A stretch of DNA of 64,000 nt from NCBI GenBank assembly GCA_943789165.1, contig CALSTB010000005.1, positions 727,827 through 791,826 of the forward strand, given 5' to 3'. The notes beneath the pieces were generated by a model that had not been told where the DNA came from, did no database searches, and saw only the letters and a program-made list of their open reading frames with translations. This stretch comes from an uncultured Bacteroidia bacterium. Its GTDB lineage: Bacteria > Bacteroidota > Bacteroidia > NS11-12g > UBA9320. Positions 25,144 through 33,389 of the stretch are shown here, in pieces (the first letter of the stretch is position 1; each line of letters opens with the position of its first letter). The position numbers and the translations under genes were made by a program.

Positions 25144-26106
25144 ATGAAAAAGATTTTAGTAAACGACGGTATACACGCTCTAGGTAAAGAAATGCTGGAG
25201 CAGGCTGGTTTTGAGGTTGACTTAAACACAATTCCTCAAGAGGAGCTGGCCGCTAAATTGAATCAATATGACGCCATTTTAGTCCGAAGTGCGACTAAGG
25301 TTCGTCAAGATTTAATTGATGCGTGTCCGAATATTAAACTAATCGGTCGTGGTGGTGTAGGGCTTGACAACATTGATGTTGCCTATGCCAAAAGCAAGGG
25401 TGTTGAAGTTATCAATACGCCTGCAGCGTCATCGAATAGCGTTGCCGAATTGGTATTCGCGCATTTATTATCAAGTATCAGATTCTTAAATCGTACGAAT
25501 CGTGAAATGGCTCATGCGAACTTCAGTCGATTTAAAGAATTGAAAAAAGAAACGTCAAAAGGCCAAGAACTTTTTGGTAAGACAATAGGTATTATTGGGT
25601 TTGGACGAATAGGTCGAGAAACAGCTAGAATCGCAATAGGGGCTGGCATGAACGTAGTTGCTCATGATCCGTATATCGAGGACAAAACCATGCCAATAGA
25701 ACTGAGTCTTCACCCTAATTTCAAAAGTTCACCAGTTTCTGTAGAGGTGGCTTTGGTGGACAAAGAATCCCTATTAAATCAAAGTGATTTTGTGTCACTT
25801 CATATTCCAGGTGGCGGTCAAACCGTGATTGGAGAAAGAGAATTTGCACAAATGAAAGACGGAGCAGTTCTAATCAATTGTGCCCGTGGTGGTGTTGTGG
25901 ATGAAAAAGCCATGCAAGCGGCCTTAGAATCAGGGAAGTTAAGCGCAGCAGGAATCGACGTATTTGAGGTTGAACCTCCTGTTAACATGGACTTTTTTAC
26001 TCGAGATGATGTGTCGTTATCGCCACACATCGGTGCAGCCACTTCAGAAGCACAAGCCAGAATTGGAGAAGAGTTAGCTCAAAAAATCATTGCTTATTTC
26101 AAATAA
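25144..26106 (+). CDS. serA: D-3-phosphoglycerate dehydrogenase (short form, no ACT domain)
   Basis: A 320-aa NAD-dependent 2-hydroxyacid dehydrogenase, the committed step of serine synthesis. The substrate domain has LVRSATKV and LIGRGGVGLDNID, the Rossmann motif is GFGRIGRETA, and NCARGGVVDE plus SPHIGAAT carry the catalytic Arg, Glu and His positions. It lacks the C-terminal ACT/ASB regulatory domains of E. coli SerA, so serine feedback through ACT is not expected. The operon with serC supports the substrate assignment. Confidence 0.94.
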   Translation: MKKILVNDGIHALGKEMLEQAGFEVDLNTIPQEELAAKLNQYDAILVRSATKVRQDLIDACPNIKLIGRGGVGLDNIDVAYAKSKGVEVINTPAASSNSVAELVFAHLLSSIRFLNRTNREMAHANFSRFKELKKETSKGQELFGKTIGIIGFGRIGRETARIAIGAGMNVVAHDPYIEDKTMPIELSLHPNFKSSPVSVEVALVDKESLLNQSDFVSLHIPGGGQTVIGEREFAQMKDGAVLINCARGGVVDEKAMQAALESGKLSAAGIDVFEVEPPVNMDFFTRDDVSLSPHIGAATSEAQARIGEELAQKIIAYFK

Positions 26107-26109
26107 ACT

Positions 26110-27303
26110 GTGCCAATACTAAAACCATTTCGCGCAATTCAGGCAAAACCTGAGTTTATTAAAGACGTTACTGCGAACTCGACAAATTTCAATTCAGAAG
26201 AGGAAATGGCGAAGGAATTATTCGCAAATGACTTATCATACCTCCATGTAACGAAAAATCACCTGATGTTTTCCAAAATTGAAAGAAATAGTGATGTCGT
26301 TTACGAAAATGCCAAAGACTATTTTTCTTATTTGTTTGAAAACCAGAAGGTTGACCAATTTAAAGACGAAATATTCTTTGTGTATAGGCAAACGCACAAC
26401 GATGTGTCGCATACGGGAATTATAGGTCTTTGCGATATTGTTGATTATCAAAACGAGCGAATTCGAAAACATGAACACACGCGTCCAGCGACGGAATTGT
26501 TTATTGCTAATTTATTAGAGGATACAAACGTCATAGGTGAACCACTTTTGTTGAGTCACCACCACAAACAATCATTAGAAGATTTATTGCGATGGGTGAT
26601 TCAAGGGGAAAGTGATATTGAATTTAAGAAAAAAGGGAAGAACCATCAAATTTGGGTGGTTCAAGACCAAGATGTGAAATTTGCAATTCAAAGTGAAGTG
26701 CGCAATATTGATGCATTTTATATCATGGATGGTCATCATAGAGCAGCTAGTGTTTCGAACTTGTACGACGAAAACCCTATTGATTCTTCTAGGTACTGTA
26801 TGACCTATCTTTTAGATTGTAACCAACTGAAAATTAATCCTTTTCACCGATTAGTTGAAGTAGCTGAAATAGACTTTAAAGCGGTAATGGAACAACTTCA
26901 ACAAGACTTTTGGATTGACGAAGTACCAGACTATGCGGTACGGCCTGAGCAAAAAGGAGAGTATATTTTGAAATGTCAAGAGGGTAGTTTCAGGCTAAGT
27001 TTAAAATCTCCAAACCATTTGTTAGACGTACAAGACTTTGAGCAAAAAGTACTGACTACTATCTTTAATATAACCGATTCACGCCTAGATGATCGAGTTT
27101 CATTTATCAGTACTGATGATCAGATTACGGAGGCGGTTATAAAGGCTCAAACCGAAAATACATACCTGTTTTTGCTGCATCCTTGCACGTTTGAAGACAT
27201 TGCATTAATCTCAGATAACAATGAGGTTATGCCACCTAAAAGTACGTTCGTTGAACCGAAATGCGACGCTGGATTGTTTATGCAGCGATACGGCGTAGAT
27301 TAG
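26110..27303 (+). CDS. DUF1015 family protein in serine operon
   Basis: A 397-aa cytoplasmic protein with GTG start, three bases after serA. Conserved family segments: LKPFRAIQAKP at the N-terminus, VYRQTHNDVSHTGIIGLCDI, KHEHTRPA near residue 120, and YIMDGHHRAASVSNLY near 208-223. The DGHHR motif recalls the ParB/SerK superfamily, whose SerK members phosphorylate free serine, and the serC-serA context fits a serine-linked role. Function is not established. Its stop overlaps the convergent gene by four bases. Confidence 0.85.
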   Translation: MPILKPFRAIQAKPEFIKDVTANSTNFNSEEEMAKELFANDLSYLHVTKNHLMFSKIERNSDVVYENAKDYFSYLFENQKVDQFKDEIFFVYRQTHNDVSHTGIIGLCDIVDYQNERIRKHEHTRPATELFIANLLEDTNVIGEPLLLSHHHKQSLEDLLRWVIQGESDIEFKKKGKNHQIWVVQDQDVKFAIQSEVRNIDAFYIMDGHHRAASVSNLYDENPIDSSRYCMTYLLDCNQLKINPFHRLVEVAEIDFKAVMEQLQQDFWIDEVPDYAVRPEQKGEYILKCQEGSFRLSLKSPNHLLDVQDFEQKVLTTIFNITDSRLDDRVSFISTDDQITEAVIKAQTENTYLFLLHPCTFEDIALISDNNEVMPPKSTFVEPKCDAGLFMQRYGVD

Positions 27304-27848
27304 GCAATTACTTGCTTAGCTTCCACTTGTTTTCTATAAATAGCATACCCGCCAAAGGCTATAGCTGAAAACAATAAGTTAGACAAAAGCGTCATCTTGT
27401 AAAAAGGAATTGCGGCAATGTAACAGGCGCTCAAACCGCTTAGTGTCTTAGGATATAAGGCAAAAGTAGGGTCCATCCATACCACAAAATTCGTTACTAC
27501 AAAGAAAATTACGGATGATAAGATAGCTCCACCAGCTACGCTTTTTACTTTTGGCGCTTTGCCAATTACTTTTTGACCAATAAAGACAGCCGCAATAAAG
27601 GCTACGTAAATAGCTACGAACGTAGGGCTAAACAAATGCGCTGAAAAAGTAGGAGCGAGGGAGGCTATAATGATGTCTCCAATGAACAATGCCAAAAGGG
27701 GAACTAAGTATTTTAAATATTTAGACGACAACATGGCTCCGCCAAATAAAGCTGCTGCACCAATCGGTTCTAAATTAGGAATGGCAATTGCCAACCTGCT
27801 CAAGCTTAGTAATAATATTATCGCAGAAATTTCTCCAATTTTTCTCAT
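27300..27848 (-). CDS. DUF6580 family membrane protein (ECF-transporter S-component-like)
   Basis: A 182-aa protein with five to six hydrophobic helices (AIILLLSLSRLAIAIPN, AALFGGAMLSSKYL, LVPLLALFIGDIIIAS, FVAIYVAFIAAVFIG, SVIFFVVTNFVVW, LLFSAIAFGGYAIY). The small size, the short N-terminal helix and the NxxVW segment resemble substrate-binding S-components of ECF vitamin transporters. DUF6580 proteins have no assigned substrate. A promoter element lies at 27865-27872. Confidence 0.78.
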   Translation of the reverse strand: MRKIGEISAIILLLSLSRLAIAIPNLEPIGAAALFGGAMLSSKYLKYLVPLLALFIGDIIIASLAPTFSAHLFSPTFVAIYVAFIAAVFIGQKVIGKAPKVKSVAGGAILSSVIFFVVTNFVVWMDPTFALYPKTLSGLSACYIAAIPFYKMTLLSNLLFSAIAFGGYAIYRKQVEAKQVIA

Positions 27849-27864
27849 TCTTCTCTGTTTTATG

Positions 27865-27872
27865 CAAATATA
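27865..27872 (-). promoter_or_regulatory. Candidate -7 promoter element (TATATTTG)
   Basis: A TAnnTTTG match on the minus strand, 16 bases before the DUF6580 ATG. Confidence 0.5.
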
Positions 27873-28020
27873 AGGCGGCAGTTATAGGTACTTGCATATT
27901 CATTTAAGAGAATATTCACATTTGTAATTATTATATGTGTATAAGACATATAATCAGTAAGTTAAGGTTGGTAATCTAAAGTGAATTACTTTCAAAAAAT
28001 GATAGCTAGGGCTGGTGTTA

Positions 28021-28034
28021 TTTACAATTGTAAA
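28021..28034 (+). promoter_or_regulatory. Palindromic operator candidate 1
   Basis: Perfect palindrome TTTACAATTGTAAA overlapping the TTG of the putative -33 element of the XRE regulator gene. Confidence 0.55.
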
Positions 28035-28056
28035 GTTTAATATTGTTTTACATTTG
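28028..28056 (+). promoter_or_regulatory. Promoter of XRE regulator gene
   Basis: TTG at 28028-28030, an 18-base spacer and TACATTTG at 28049-28056 (TAnnTTTG). A degenerate copy of the operator (TTTACATTTGCAAA, 28047-28060) covers the -7 element. Confidence 0.55.
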
Positions 28057-28065
28057 CAAAATGTA

Positions 28066-28080
28066 TTAACAATTGTAAAA
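28066..28080 (+). promoter_or_regulatory. Palindromic operator candidate 2
   Basis: TTAACAATTGTAAAA, a near-copy of the 28021 palindrome, ends at the first base of the regulator ATG. Together the sites could let the encoded protein block its own promoter and translation start. Confidence 0.5.
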
Positions 28081-28430
28081 TGGATGCAATCAACGTTCGG
28101 GTAGTGGATTTTTTAAAGCATACTGGCAAATCAAAAAGTGAGTTTGCGCAACAGTTAGATATCTCTCCAGCTGTTATAAGCCATATTTCTAGTGGCAGAA
28201 ATAAAGTGGCCTTAGACATCGTACAGAAGATTCTAGAGCACTATCCTAACGTGTCTCCGCATTGGTTGATCATGGGTGTGGGTGACATGTATGAGAGTGA
28301 AAACGGCGTAAATAGCCTTGCGCTTCAGAAGGAAATCAAATCTCTAAAGGCAGAATTAACTGAGTTGAGTAATCGGGTTACGGTGTTTCAGAGAAACTTT
28401 AAGAAGCTTTCTGAGCTGGTTTCTGACTAG
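28080..28430 (+). CDS. XRE-family helix-turn-helix regulator
   Basis: A 116-aa DNA-binding protein. The helix-turn-helix lies at residues 13-50 (SKSEFAQQLDISPAVISHISSG), followed by the common SPHWLIMGVGDMY segment and a C-terminal coiled coil (LQKEIKSLKAELTELSNRV) for dimerisation. Three TTTACAATTGTAAA-like palindromes around its promoter suggest autoregulation. Whether it is a chromosomal regulator or a domesticated phage/toxin-system repressor is unclear; no partner gene is adjacent. Its 3' end overlaps the convergent EamA gene by 32 bases. Confidence 0.88.
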   Translation: MDAINVRVVDFLKHTGKSKSEFAQQLDISPAVISHISSGRNKVALDIVQKILEHYPNVSPHWLIMGVGDMYESENGVNSLALQKEIKSLKAELTELSNRVTVFQRNFKKLSELVSD

Positions 28431-29328
28431 TCTTCCTATTGATTAGGTAAACGCCGGTCAAGATTAGCGACATGCCTACAAGTTGAATCCAGATTACTTC
28501 CTCACCGTCTAACAATCCGAAAAATACCGCGACAAATGGTATAAAGTAGGTGACTGAGCTCGCAAATACGGGCCCAGATAGTTGCACCAAGCGGTTAAAC
28601 AAGATTAAACTTAATGAAGTGCCTAAGATTGCCAAGGCAGTTACTGCGCCAAACGACTTGTAGACCTGTTCTGAAGGGTATTCACTAATATTTGACCAGT
28701 TGGTAAACGCCATTATGAGCATGGCAATAATGGAAATCATGAACAAAGGCGTTGTGGCAATGACAAATGCATTGTACTTAGCAAGCTTATTTTTGATCAA
28801 ATTGATGTTAGAGCCGTACAGCAATGTGGCCAATACGACCATCAATACGTATTTAATATCCGTGAAAGCCGGTGTGCTCGAATCTGCACCCGCCACGTAC
28901 ATTTTACCAATGATAATGGCTAAAGCGCCTAAAAAGCCGATTATGACGCCAATAAATTTGGTTTTAGGTAGCACAAGTTTTGTTACTACAACAGCAATGA
29001 TTAAGGTAAAAATTGGCGTCATGGCATTTAGTATACCTGCCAATGAACTATTGATATGTTGTTGTGCAATTGCAAATAGAAATGCGGGAATACCGCTGCC
29101 CATTAAGCCTGCCAACAAAGCATATTTCCGGTCTTTTGGTTCGATTCGTTTGAAATGTTTTAGTACAAATGGAAAAAACACCAATCCACACACCGATATT
29201 CGATAGGCAGCCATCTGAACCGACGTCATTACTTTAAGTCCTTCTTTCATTAAAATGAAGGAACTTCCCCAAATGAGAGCAAGCACTACAAGTAATACAT
29301 AAGGCAACCAGGATTTTTGTTCTTGCAT
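28399..29328 (-). CDS. EamA-family (DMT) transporter
   Basis: A 309-aa inner-membrane protein with ten predicted helices in two EamA repeats: LVVLALIWGSSFILMKEGLK at the start and LAILGTSLSLILFNRLVQLSGPVFAS plus VAVFFGLLDGEEVIWIQLVG in the second half. Family members export amino acids, nucleotides or other metabolites; the substrate is not predictable. It overlaps the convergent regulator gene tail to tail. Confidence 0.88.
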   Translation of the reverse strand: MQEQKSWLPYVLLVVLALIWGSSFILMKEGLKVMTSVQMAAYRISVCGLVFFPFVLKHFKRIEPKDRKYALLAGLMGSGIPAFLFAIAQQHINSSLAGILNAMTPIFTLIIAVVVTKLVLPKTKFIGVIIGFLGALAIIIGKMYVAGADSSTPAFTDIKYVLMVVLATLLYGSNINLIKNKLAKYNAFVIATTPLFMISIIAMLIMAFTNWSNISEYPSEQVYKSFGAVTALAILGTSLSLILFNRLVQLSGPVFASSVTYFIPFVAVFFGLLDGEEVIWIQLVGMSLILTGVYLINRKTSQKPAQKAS

Positions 29329-29387
29329 TGTTTAAAAACTCGGGAAAAGTAAACCTGTTTTTTGGCTTGACGTCCCTGTGTTAACAA

Positions 29388-29395
29388 TATTTTTG
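29388..29395 (+). promoter_or_regulatory. Candidate -7 promoter element (TATTTTTG) of purD
   Basis: A TAnnTTTG match with TTG at 29367-29369, 18 bases upstream. It ends ten bases before the purD ATG, so the leader would be only a few bases. Confidence 0.5.
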
Positions 29396-29405
29396 TAATT
29401 GAATT

Positions 29406-30692
29406 ATGAACGTACTAATATTAGGATCTGGGGGGAGAGAGCACGTACTGACTTGGAAGTCGGTTCAGAGCGCCATTGTTGAGCATGTATACGTAGCACC
29501 TGGCAATGCTGGGACTGCTCAAATAGCAACCAACGTCGATTTATCTGTAATGGATTTTGAAGCCGTAGCAGCATTTTGCAAAGCAAATAAGATTAACGTC
29601 TTGATTCCAGGTAGTGAGGACCCTTTGGTAGCAGGCATCGTTGATTTTATGGAAGCTCAACAAGATCTGGATATATTTATTCTTGGTCCGAATAAAGAGT
29701 CAGCCCAGCTGGAAGGAAGCAAAGAGTACGCAAAAGCGTTTATGTTGGAGAACAACATACCAACGGCAACCTACGATTCATTTACTTCTGAAACCATCAA
29801 CGAGGCTAAGGCCTATTTGAGAACCAAGACTGCTCCCTATGTGTTAAAAGCGGATGGACTTGCCGCCGGGAAAGGCGTGGTTATATCTGAGACCCTAGAA
29901 CATGCGGACGCCACCTTGGATGATATGTTGTTGGACGAGAAATTCGGGAAAGCAAGTAGTCGCGTAGTGATTGAAGACTTTTTACAAGGTGTAGAGTTTT
30001 CAATATTCGCGATGAGCGATGGTGAAAATTATGTGATACTTCCGGAAGCAAAAGACTACAAAAGAATAGGTGAGGGTGACACAGGTTTAAATACAGGAGG
30101 AATGGGGGCAGTAAGTCCTGTTCCATTCATGAATTCCGATTATTTAGAAAAGGTGGAAACGCAAATAATCAAACCAACTTTTGACGGACTGAAAAAACGT
30201 CAGATGACCTTTGTTGGCTTTGTTTTCTTTGGGTTAATAAACGACAATGGTGATCCAAAAGTGATTGAATACAATGTACGAATGGGAGATCCTGAAACGG
30301 AAGTTGTGTTTCCAAGAATACAAAATGATTTCGGTGCTATGCTGGAATTAGCTGCAAATAAACGGTTAAACGAAGTCAAAATGCGCATTGATGAACGAAC
30401 TTGTTCGACAGTATTTACAGTAAGTGGAGGGTATCCAGAGTCATATGACAAAGGAACGAAAATTACTTTCAGACCACACGAAGCCAATGACGCCGTTATC
30501 TTTCACGCTGGGACAAAGATCCAAGAACATGACATTGTGACAAGTGGTGGTAGGGTGTTAGCAGTGAGTGCTTTTGGTGAAGATATCCAAGACGCATTAA
30601 GGAAAAGTTACAATGGCGTTCAAAACATTTCGTTCGATAAAATGTATTATCGTAAAGACATTGGTCAAGACCTATTAACACTTTCAAAATGA
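29406..30692 (+). CDS. purD: Phosphoribosylamine-glycine ligase
   Basis: A 428-aa ATP-grasp enzyme that joins glycine to phosphoribosylamine in purine synthesis. The N-terminal motif is LILGSGGREHVL, then PGNAGTAQIA, the ATP-grasp core YVLKADGLAAGKGVVI, EDFLQGVEFSIF, RIGEGDTGLNTGGMGAVSP, and the metal-site segment EYNVRMGDPETE. Its length is typical. The stop (TGA) overlaps the ATG of the small DUF6728 gene. Confidence 0.96.
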   Translation: MNVLILGSGGREHVLTWKSVQSAIVEHVYVAPGNAGTAQIATNVDLSVMDFEAVAAFCKANKINVLIPGSEDPLVAGIVDFMEAQQDLDIFILGPNKESAQLEGSKEYAKAFMLENNIPTATYDSFTSETINEAKAYLRTKTAPYVLKADGLAAGKGVVISETLEHADATLDDMLLDEKFGKASSRVVIEDFLQGVEFSIFAMSDGENYVILPEAKDYKRIGEGDTGLNTGGMGAVSPVPFMNSDYLEKVETQIIKPTFDGLKKRQMTFVGFVFFGLINDNGDPKVIEYNVRMGDPETEVVFPRIQNDFGAMLELAANKRLNEVKMRIDERTCSTVFTVSGGYPESYDKGTKITFRPHEANDAVIFHAGTKIQEHDIVTSGGRVLAVSAFGEDIQDALRKSYNGVQNISFDKMYYRKDIGQDLLTLSK

Positions 30693-30847
30693 GCATATTA
30701 AAAAAGTTGTTGTCTTATATCCTTCTGAAAAAGGACACAGAGTTTCCAAATAATTCTTATTTGAAAGCCATGCATAGGATTAATAAGATTTCAATTTTTG
30801 TCTTCTTAATTGCGTTAGTTATCATTTATTTCAAAGTGTTTAGATAA
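30689..30847 (+). CDS. DUF6728 family small membrane protein
   Basis: A 52-aa protein starting MSILKKLLSYILLKK and ending in one transmembrane helix (ISIFVFLIALVIIYFKVFR), with the family-like segment LKAMHRINKIS before it. It is coupled to purD by an ATGA overlap. Small proteins of this form are conserved in Bacteroidota; the function is unknown. Confidence 0.75.
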   Translation: MSILKKLLSYILLKKDTEFPNNSYLKAMHRINKISIFVFLIALVIIYFKVFR

Positions 30848-30886
30848 TTTGGAATGTCTTTTGAAGTTCTAAGGTAAAAACAAACA

Positions 30887-31570
30887 ATGGGTTTATACGG
30901 AGCATATTTCATAGGTATATTAATCGCAATCGTCGGAGGAATTGTACAGGCACGATTAAAATCAAAGTTTAAAAAGTATAGCGAAACGCCAATACGATCG
31001 AATCTATCAGGAAAAGAGATTGCTGAAAAGATGTTAAAGGAAAATGGCATTTATGATGTGGATGTCATATCGGTTCAAGGTCAGTTAACCGACCATTACA
31101 ACCCAATGAAAAAAACAGTCAACTTGTCTGAAGCGGTTTATAGCCAACGAAACGCAGCTGCGGCTGCAGTGGCTGCACACGAATGCGGTCATGCCGTTCA
31201 ACACGCGAGACAGTACGCATGGTTAACCATGCGTAGTAGATTGGTGCCGGCTATCCAAAGAAGTGGTTTAATCATTCAAATAGCCTTGATTGGAGGTATT
31301 CTGTTGGTCAATATTTTTCCTTACCTTTTGTTATTTGGGATTGGCTTGTTTTCCTTAACGACGATATTTACTGTGGTCACTTTACCCGTAGAATTTGATG
31401 CGAGTAAACGTGCCTTGGCTTGGATGAAAACAAGTAACGTTGTTTCAGATCATGAATTGAGTCATTCAAAAGACGCACTGAAGTGGGCAGCAATGACGTA
31501 TGTAGTCGCTGCTATCGGTTCCATTGCAACTTTACTGTATTATGTAATGTATTATCTAAACCGTCGTTAA
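30887..31570 (+). CDS. YugP-like zinc metallopeptidase
   Basis: A 227-aa inner-membrane protease. An N-terminal transmembrane helix (YFIGILIAIVGGIVQ) is followed by the zinc motif HECGHAVQH near residues 99-107, with SEAVYSQRNAAAAAVA before it. Two further helices (IIQIALIGGILLVNIFPYLLL, IFTVVTLPVEFDAS) and a C-terminal helix follow. Cellular substrate unknown. It follows DUF6728 by 39 bases, probably in the purD transcript. Confidence 0.9.
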   Translation: MGLYGAYFIGILIAIVGGIVQARLKSKFKKYSETPIRSNLSGKEIAEKMLKENGIYDVDVISVQGQLTDHYNPMKKTVNLSEAVYSQRNAAAAAVAAHECGHAVQHARQYAWLTMRSRLVPAIQRSGLIIQIALIGGILLVNIFPYLLLFGIGLFSLTTIFTVVTLPVEFDASKRALAWMKTSNVVSDHELSHSKDALKWAAMTYVVAAIGSIATLLYYVMYYLNRR

Positions 31571-31573
31571 TTA

Positions 31574-32866
31574 ATGGTGTATACCAAAAGAATTCTAACC
31601 TACTTCGCTTTCATACTTCCTTTATTTGTTCAGGGTCAAACGCCTATCGATATCAGTTTATCCGAAAGGATGCAAGATGATAAAATCGCCAGGAGCTTAG
31701 CCATCTTGCCAGTCTACACATTTCAATCCACCGAGATTGAACCGTTTACTTTGTTTGGTATTGATGACGAGAAAAAAGAAGAACAACCGCGACTTATCAT
31801 TAAGAAAATGCCCGATATGACCGGGATGCGAGACACCGGATATACCTATATCTATTTCTCGGGGGCCAATAATGAAATAAATCAAGGGTATTGTTTAACG
31901 CTGATAGGAAACTACAAAAGGTCACGTAAAACCATCTATTTCTTTGTTGATCGAAACAACAACCTAGATTTTTCTGATGATGGCGCACCGGATAGTCTGA
32001 CGTATATGCAAGAAGACTTCATCATGAAGTTGAATAATGTTACTAATGCCGAAGCTCAACACCACATCAAGCTGAGTCGGATTGAATACGGGAAAAACTA
32101 TGCCTATAAAAAGCTATTGACCGAACACTTCAATAAACACAGTGGAACCAAGGTGTTTTCCAATATTAATTATTGCTATCGAGAGCAGCGATTAAACACG
32201 TTAGGCGGCGTTTATCGTACTGATTCAGACAGTTTTACGTTAGCATTAAAAGACATGAACAACGACGGGATATTCAACGAATCCTGTATGGACATGTTGT
32301 ATGTGGGGGGAGTTGGAGAGGAAATACATACCGAAGAAATGGCTTTGATTCTACCTGAAATTGGAGATGTATTCTTTGAATGGAATAAAAAACGATATCA
32401 GTTGAAGTCTATTGACCCAACGGGAGGCACAGTCCAAATAATTGAGGTGTTAAACCCTGTACTGACTAAAAAGCTTGAAGTTGGTAAGCGGGTGCCAGAG
32501 TTTAGTTTTGTCAATATCGAGAATCAGAAAGAGGATTTAAAGAAATATAAAAAGCGACCGACATACATTTTCTTTTGGGATGAGAAGACTTTGAGTGAGG
32601 AAGATACGATGTACTTAAGAAAGCTGAACGACGAATTAAGTACCCAATTAAACCTCATTACGTTAAACTATGGCGACAATCAACGTAACGTTCGCAAGTA
32701 TCATTACTATAGCCAAATTCAATGGCCAATTGCCTTCGCTAGCTACCAAATTGGTAAGTTATTCTATCTCGAAAGCTTAAACCGAGGCTATCTCACGAAA
32801 AAGAAGCTGAAGCTTCACAATGACGATATCAGTCCGAAGCAGGTGTATGAGTTGATGACGTATTGA
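31574..32866 (+). CDS. Secreted protein with cysteine-less redoxin-like C-terminal domain
   Basis: A 430-aa protein with signal peptide (ILTYFAFILPLFVQGQ). The middle region (about 60-290) contains FFVDRNNNLDFSDDG and KDMNNDGIFNESCMDML, Asp/Asn-rich loops that look like calcium-binding motifs. From about residue 305 (GKRVPEFSFVNIENQKEDL) it follows the TlpA/AhpC fold, but the active-site stretch is IFFWDEKTLSEED with no CxxC. A structural or scaffold role is therefore more likely than redox catalysis. It starts three bases after the YugP gene. Confidence 0.7.
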   Translation: MVYTKRILTYFAFILPLFVQGQTPIDISLSERMQDDKIARSLAILPVYTFQSTEIEPFTLFGIDDEKKEEQPRLIIKKMPDMTGMRDTGYTYIYFSGANNEINQGYCLTLIGNYKRSRKTIYFFVDRNNNLDFSDDGAPDSLTYMQEDFIMKLNNVTNAEAQHHIKLSRIEYGKNYAYKKLLTEHFNKHSGTKVFSNINYCYREQRLNTLGGVYRTDSDSFTLALKDMNNDGIFNESCMDMLYVGGVGEEIHTEEMALILPEIGDVFFEWNKKRYQLKSIDPTGGTVQIIEVLNPVLTKKLEVGKRVPEFSFVNIENQKEDLKKYKKRPTYIFFWDEKTLSEEDTMYLRKLNDELSTQLNLITLNYGDNQRNVRKYHYYSQIQWPIAFASYQIGKLFYLESLNRGYLTKKKLKLHNDDISPKQVYELMTY

Positions 32867-32880
32867 AGGATAGAATTGTT

Positions 32881-33355
32881 GAATGGCTGTTGGCAGTTGG
32901 CTGTTAGCTGTTGGCAGTTGGCTGTTAGCTATTAGCTTTTGGCTCAATCAAGCAGCTGTAAATCCCTAAATCCTAGTGGCTAAATCCTAATGCCTCTCAA
33001 AGGGACTTTTGATTGACACAAGACACAAGACTCACAAAGCCAATCAGTGCTCACATTAAGTCTATTCTCTCTTCTCTTTTTTCTTTTAATCTTCCTAGCT
33101 ATTAGCTTTTGGCTCAATCATGCAGCATGTACTTATACATTTTACATTTTACATTTCGGCCGCAGGCCGACTGCAACAACTTCAATTTTTAACCCTAAAT
33201 CCTAGTGGCTAAATCCTAATGCCTCTCAAAGGGACTTTTGATTGACACAAGACACAAGACACAAGACTCAAGAAGCCAATCAGTGCTCACATTAAGTCTA
33301 TTCTCTCTTCTCTTTTTTCTTTTAATCTTCCTAGCTATTAGCTTTTGGCTCAATC
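32881..33355. repeat. Left part of a ~240-bp tandem-repeat array
   Basis: No gene is seen. A 21-bp unit GTTGGCAGTTGGCTGTTAGCT is repeated exactly at 32889-32909 and 32910-32930. From the ggctcaatc boundary at 32941 a long unit starts that recurs at 33111 and 33347. It contains TCCTAGTGGCTAAATCCTAA, TGCCTCTCAAAGGGACTTTT, GATTGACACAAGACACAAGA and TATTCTCTCTTCTCTTTTTT. The first unit is 170 bp because it lacks the TTTTACATTTTACATTTCGG segment and its CGGCCGCAGGCCG hairpin; the second is 236 bp. Confidence 0.85.
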
Positions 33356-33389
33356 TGTATATCCCTAAATAGCGTTGACCACTTTTTAG

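Noticed and set aside
27300-27848. DUF6580 gene as a B12 transporter S-component
   Set aside because: The size and helices fit an ECF S-component, but no cobalamin riboswitch or ECF partner is near it, so no substrate is claimed.
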